Assembly (NCBI GenBank): GCA_951799445.1
Contig: OX637287.1
Location: 33,436,224 to 33,500,223 of the forward strand
Source: Pseudisothecium myosuroides
Taxonomy: Eukaryota; Streptophyta; Bryopsida; Hypnales; Lembophyllaceae
Direction of reading: 5' to 3'
DNA length: 64,000 bases
Shown: positions 60,771 to 64,000 of the stretch, piece by piece
Numbering within the stretch: the stretch's first letter is position 1
Layout of the letters: every line of letters starts with the position of its first letter
Position numbers and translations under genes: made by a program
Notes under the pieces: model-generated
Databases searched by the model: none
What the model was told of the DNA's origin: nothing
The model's input: only the letters and a program-made list of their open reading frames with translations

Positions 60771-62089
60771 TCACCCAATGGCATGCGAAAACGCTGCTGG
60801 CTGCACCAGAAGTTCGCAATTGGGGTCGTCCTGACTGCCATGCAGCCCTTCTCCACTGTCGCGTACAGCTGCAGCAGTGGCGCCATCTCCAGCTAAGTCG
60901 GCCTGGGAAGGAAGGGGATCCCCCAAATTGTCCTCGCTTCCCCCCATTGGCAGACCAGCATCTGCTAACACAAACACACAGTTGCGGAAGTGAAAGGAAG
61001 GAAGATGAACGCAAATTTGTGATCCCTTCAATGGAAATGGGAAAGTGGCGACCACAATGCAAAAACTTAATGACAAAGGAAGCTGACTATACCAAAACCA
61101 TCATCAACAACACCTGCTGAACGCTGCTGTGCATGGCTGCGTGTCGATGTCCCAAGTGCTGCTGCCACTCTCTGCTGCAGTGCATCAACCGTCTCCACGG
61201 GAATTGGTGGAGGAGAGTGCTGGACACTCGTTTTGCGTGCACGTGTCTGAGCTAAGCGGGTTTCCAACTTCTCCAATTCCTCCTCCTGCCTTAACTTCAA
61301 ATACTTTGCCCCAGTCTCAGAAATGACACCGTCCGTTAAATGTGTCATGAGCATTAATAGGTTTTGGTCCTCCATGATCTTTGTTTTTTTGAAAGTCGCA
61401 TCCGCCAACGCCTTCGTTGCTGTAGCTTGCGCAAAGGCTGCACTCTCCCTCAACGCTGTCACCCTTCGCTCCTCCTTCGCATGCTTGGATCCTTGAGGTC
61501 GTGCCCTGATAAACATCGATGTTGAACGTCCTCCACCATCTGTTGAACTCGACGGCTCTAACAAAGTGCTGTCAGAATCACCGGGCACGTGTTTTCTCTT
61601 CAAGACAGGAATGCTGTTTTTCTCCTGCGAGCAGCCTACATTCCACTGTGGCACGTCCTTCACTATCTCCCACACATGCAAGTAAGCAAACTCTATATTC
61701 TTTGGCGCTTTTAGTCTATACAATTCCAATGCTTTCCTTTGTACATCAGCTGCACTAGTGCCACTAGAATTCAAATTCTGACACTGCTGCAGCACACCGA
61801 TGAATTTAGCAACGTCGTGCTTAATTAACCCCCACTTGGACTCTAAGGATCGAGCGGGTCTGAAATCGAACGGACGCCGCTCATTGTAGTGTTGGAAGAT
61901 GCGCTCCCAAAAAGCTGTCCCCTTCTGTCCGTTGCCAACTACAGGATCCTGTGAAATGTTGATCACACTCCGTGCTAATTGGCGTTCTTCTTCAGGCCTA
62001 AAATTCTTGCCTTTCCCTGCCTTGTGCTTCAAAGCTGGCGTCAAGTTCAGCGAAACCATCTGACTGTCGTCCTTGAGGACCGCTGCCAT
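60771..62089 (-). CDS. Myb/SANT-like protein with NAM-associated C-terminus
   Basis: Proposed exons 62089-61093 and 60961-60771 (GT-AG, phase 1, 395 residues). Residues 28-100 form a Myb/SANT-like trihelix (GKNFRPEEERQLARSV, GTAFWERIFQHYNERRP, SLESKWGLIKHDVAKF). The segment at 130-150 (EFAYLHVWEIVKDVPQW) and the conserved RPQGSKHAKEERR motif at 197-209 mark the NAM-associated domain, followed by a probable helix (LKLRQEEELEKLETRL) near 265-280. Such proteins are numerous in plants, often annotated as NAM-associated or 'GST T3-like'; many are related to the Myb-like protein of PIF/Harbinger transposons. The upstream frame opens after a TAG, so the ATG at 62089 is the likely start. Unspliced reading would end at 61067 (346 codons from a GTG). 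A coding-like acidic stretch continues in another frame to 60599, so the 3' end may be frameshifted or spliced differently. Confidence 0.7.
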
Positions 62090-62785
62090 AACCGTCAGAA
62101 GTTCCACCTTCTTGAAAGTGATCTACACCAACGTCCAACTGTGCAAAACAGGATACCAGTAAAGCTACAATCGAACCGGAGCAACACAATGCACAAAAGA
62201 ACGTGCTTCATAGCCATAGAATGAGGGAAGCACAAGACGACCTACATTGTATCCATACATTGACGACCAGCACGATTGGAACCAAGCCTACGAGGGAAGT
62301 GCCACACAAGTAAACAACTACTAACACAAATCACTTCTGGCATCGTCCACACGTTAGGAAGTTGACCATGACGAATGAATTATGAATGGATGAGCAAAAT
62401 AAATAAGCACAAGCAACTTCAATTTCCAACAAGAATTGATACCTAACAGGGGCACGCAACAGCCTAAAACAACATTGATTTTCAAAATGTACAACATTCA
62501 AACATAGCAGTCCTTGGTGCATGAAATCCTCTTCGATGTGCTAAGAAATATGTAAAAAATTTTAAGATTGCGAAAATTATAACAACATTAACAATGCACA
62601 ATTCTTCAAGCGCCCCAATTAGGAGAGATTACCTTTAACTGCTGAGACTTTCAAATCGCAGCCTCACTGCAAGAGCGCTGTGTCATCGTTACAAGAAAGC
62701 AATGATGCAAGAATGAAACGAGCAACACAGGGGAAAAAAAATCAATACACGGACCTCACAAGAGAATTTCTCTTTCAATCCCCTC
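62090..62785. other. Spacer between the Myb/SANT-like gene and the CNX7-like exon
   Basis: No coding region recognised. It should contain the 5' end of the Myb/SANT-like gene and the 3' end of the CNX7-like gene. Confidence 0.45.
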
Positions 62786-63003
62786 TCACCGTCCATTAAT
62801 TGGAGGAATCACCGCAAGTTCGTCGCCATCCTTCACAGAAACTCGCTCAGTCACGTATTCGTGATTCAAAGCCACCATCCAGCAACAGCGGATTGCTTTC
62901 AGAGCTACATACTTGACGACTAGAGCCTCAAAACAATTAGCGGGCGTCCATCCTTCCGGAATTTCAAGCGTCATCTCCAGCACTTCGACACTTCGCCGCC
63001 GCT
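62786..63003 (-). CDS. CNX7: Molybdopterin synthase small subunit (MoaD/MOCS2A-like), C-terminal exon
   Basis: The frame encodes TLEIPEGWTPANCFEALV, a middle CCWMVALNHEYVTERV and the tail DGDELAVIPPINGR, then TGA at 62788-62786. This order matches plant CNX7 (beta-grasp sulfur carrier that delivers sulfur to make molybdopterin with CNX6). The family ends in Gly-Gly, which is adenylated and thiocarboxylated by CNX5; here the last codon is CGG (Arg, 62791-62789). The exon appears to begin after AG at 63005-63004. The usual N-terminal strand (family VLFFARAREL) was not found in the 1 kb upstream. It may be a terminal exon of a gene that continues outside the window, a pseudogene or a diverged paralogue. 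Confidence 0.6.
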
Positions 63004-64000
63004 CTTACAACGGAGAGGTACCAAAATCAATGTGCTACTAGTAATTTCGAATTCGGTGAAATGAAGAAGCATCCAAGCCCAAAACCGATGCGTATATCAC
63101 ATGACAACGGTAATCGATTTAGTGACTTCAATCGCAGGAGGAATTAATTGAACCTTGTGATGGAAAGAAGTCTGACTAACTAACTGCAGAAAGTTAAATT
63201 TATTGGAGTACCGAATTTCGTGTAATCAAACAACTAATTCTACTGGGCCTAAAGGTCGAATTTCAACCCTCCCAACTGTACTAAAGCGACTCTGTTTTCT
63301 TGAGTTCATCTACTGGCTGTCTCAATGCTTCATGAAACCGTCCGTCTACCCCGCCAAGACACTTATGGCTGGTGGTTATGTACTTTATTTTTGAAATGAA
63401 TTCCGTTTCATTTGTGTCAAAAAAAAAAAAAAAAGCATCCATCTACCAATCCCCCAAGAGTCTATGTCGGCATCCTCTTGGGGATGGTGTGGTGAACATT
63501 ACGAAGGATCAAGGATGTTGCTTTCCAAATACGAAAGGTCATTCACTTTCTTCACTCGACTTCAAAAACCGCGGCCTGTATTTGTGAATTGACACGGACC
63601 ACCCACCCCCCACCCCCCTCCACTAGATCTAAGGTGGGAGCACCCAAAACCGTCAATATAAGCAATTCAGTATAGTTGGAGGTACCTTTTCCAAAAACTA
63701 ATATTTTTCTAGTATTAGCGAGTGAAAATCATGAATATTCAAAAAAAAAAAAGGATTTTTTGGATGTTTTATGTAATTTCTATGATTTTTCAAAGTGTTG
63801 GCTGCCTAGACCACTGAAACTGTCCTATAGGTGTACCCAAATCTGAACACTGCCAAAATCAGCAGTCAACAAATCAGAATTATATAAGTGTCATTCAAAT
63901 GTATCAACGAATCAACATGAAGCATGTGGAGGACACATTCACCAAAGTCTAGAGACTTATTTGGGTGAGTCTAGGGACAAACAATGGGGACAGGTGCGGG
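63004..64000. other. Terminal intergenic or intronic sequence
   Basis: No exon of the CNX7-like gene or other gene could be recognised. An A run lies at 63419-63435 and a C-rich stretch near 63600-63620. Confidence 0.45.

Noticed and set aside
60644..61120. 158-codon plus-strand frame opposite the Myb/SANT-like gene
   Set aside because: It is a shadow of the minus-strand coding region, with low-complexity composition and no domain.
1..64000. piggyBac, Tc1 or Harbinger transposase, reverse transcriptase, or CRISPR array
   Set aside because: Translated frames were scanned for catalytic motifs and for regular spacer-repeat arrays, and nothing convincing was found. All elements here look non-autonomous.

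Overview
The window is streptophyte (plant or charophyte-alga) nuclear DNA. It carries an intron-split plant-specific EDR2-type lipid-binding gene, a plant Myb/SANT-like gene with a NAM-associated tail, GT-AG introns and very AT-rich, transposon-filled spacers. No prokaryotic operons, CRISPR arrays or rRNA genes were seen. The species cannot be fixed; Tc1-like and TTAA-type elements make a charophyte or early-diverging land plant at least as likely as a flowering plant (inference).

Layout: bases 1-44,700 are essentially gene-free. They are a mosaic of dispersed repeats: a family of TTAA-flanked elements with CCCCTAAAG ends (15 copies or fragments in the whole window), long fold-back elements (four copies), a Tc1-like element, a pogo/Emigrant-like MITE, PIF/Harbinger MITEs, a possible SINE, several unclassified repeat families and microsatellites.

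From 45,033 to 54,785 the minus strand carries one complete gene that I could assemble from 22 exons with all splice phases consistent. It encodes an 825-residue EDR2-like protein with PH, START and EDR2_C (DUF1336) domains. Four of its introns hold diverged copies of a private repeat. Upstream (55,980-56,656) two PIF/Harbinger MITEs sit side by side with perfect TAA or TTA duplications. Between 57,542 and 59,396 two TTAA-family elements meet head to head sharing one TTAA.

The last 3.5 kb has two further minus-strand coding regions. One is a two-exon Myb/SANT-like NAM-associated gene (60,771-62,089), which may be decaying at its 3' end. The other is an exon of a molybdopterin synthase small subunit (CNX7/MOCS2A-like) in which the essential C-terminal Gly-Gly reads Gly-Arg. 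These genes have no obvious shared pathway.

The most interesting material is the TTAA element family. It has piggyBac-like target duplications, no visible transposase, subterminal hairpins whose stems differ in sequence between copies yet still pair, and a habit of sharing the TTAA between neighbouring copies.
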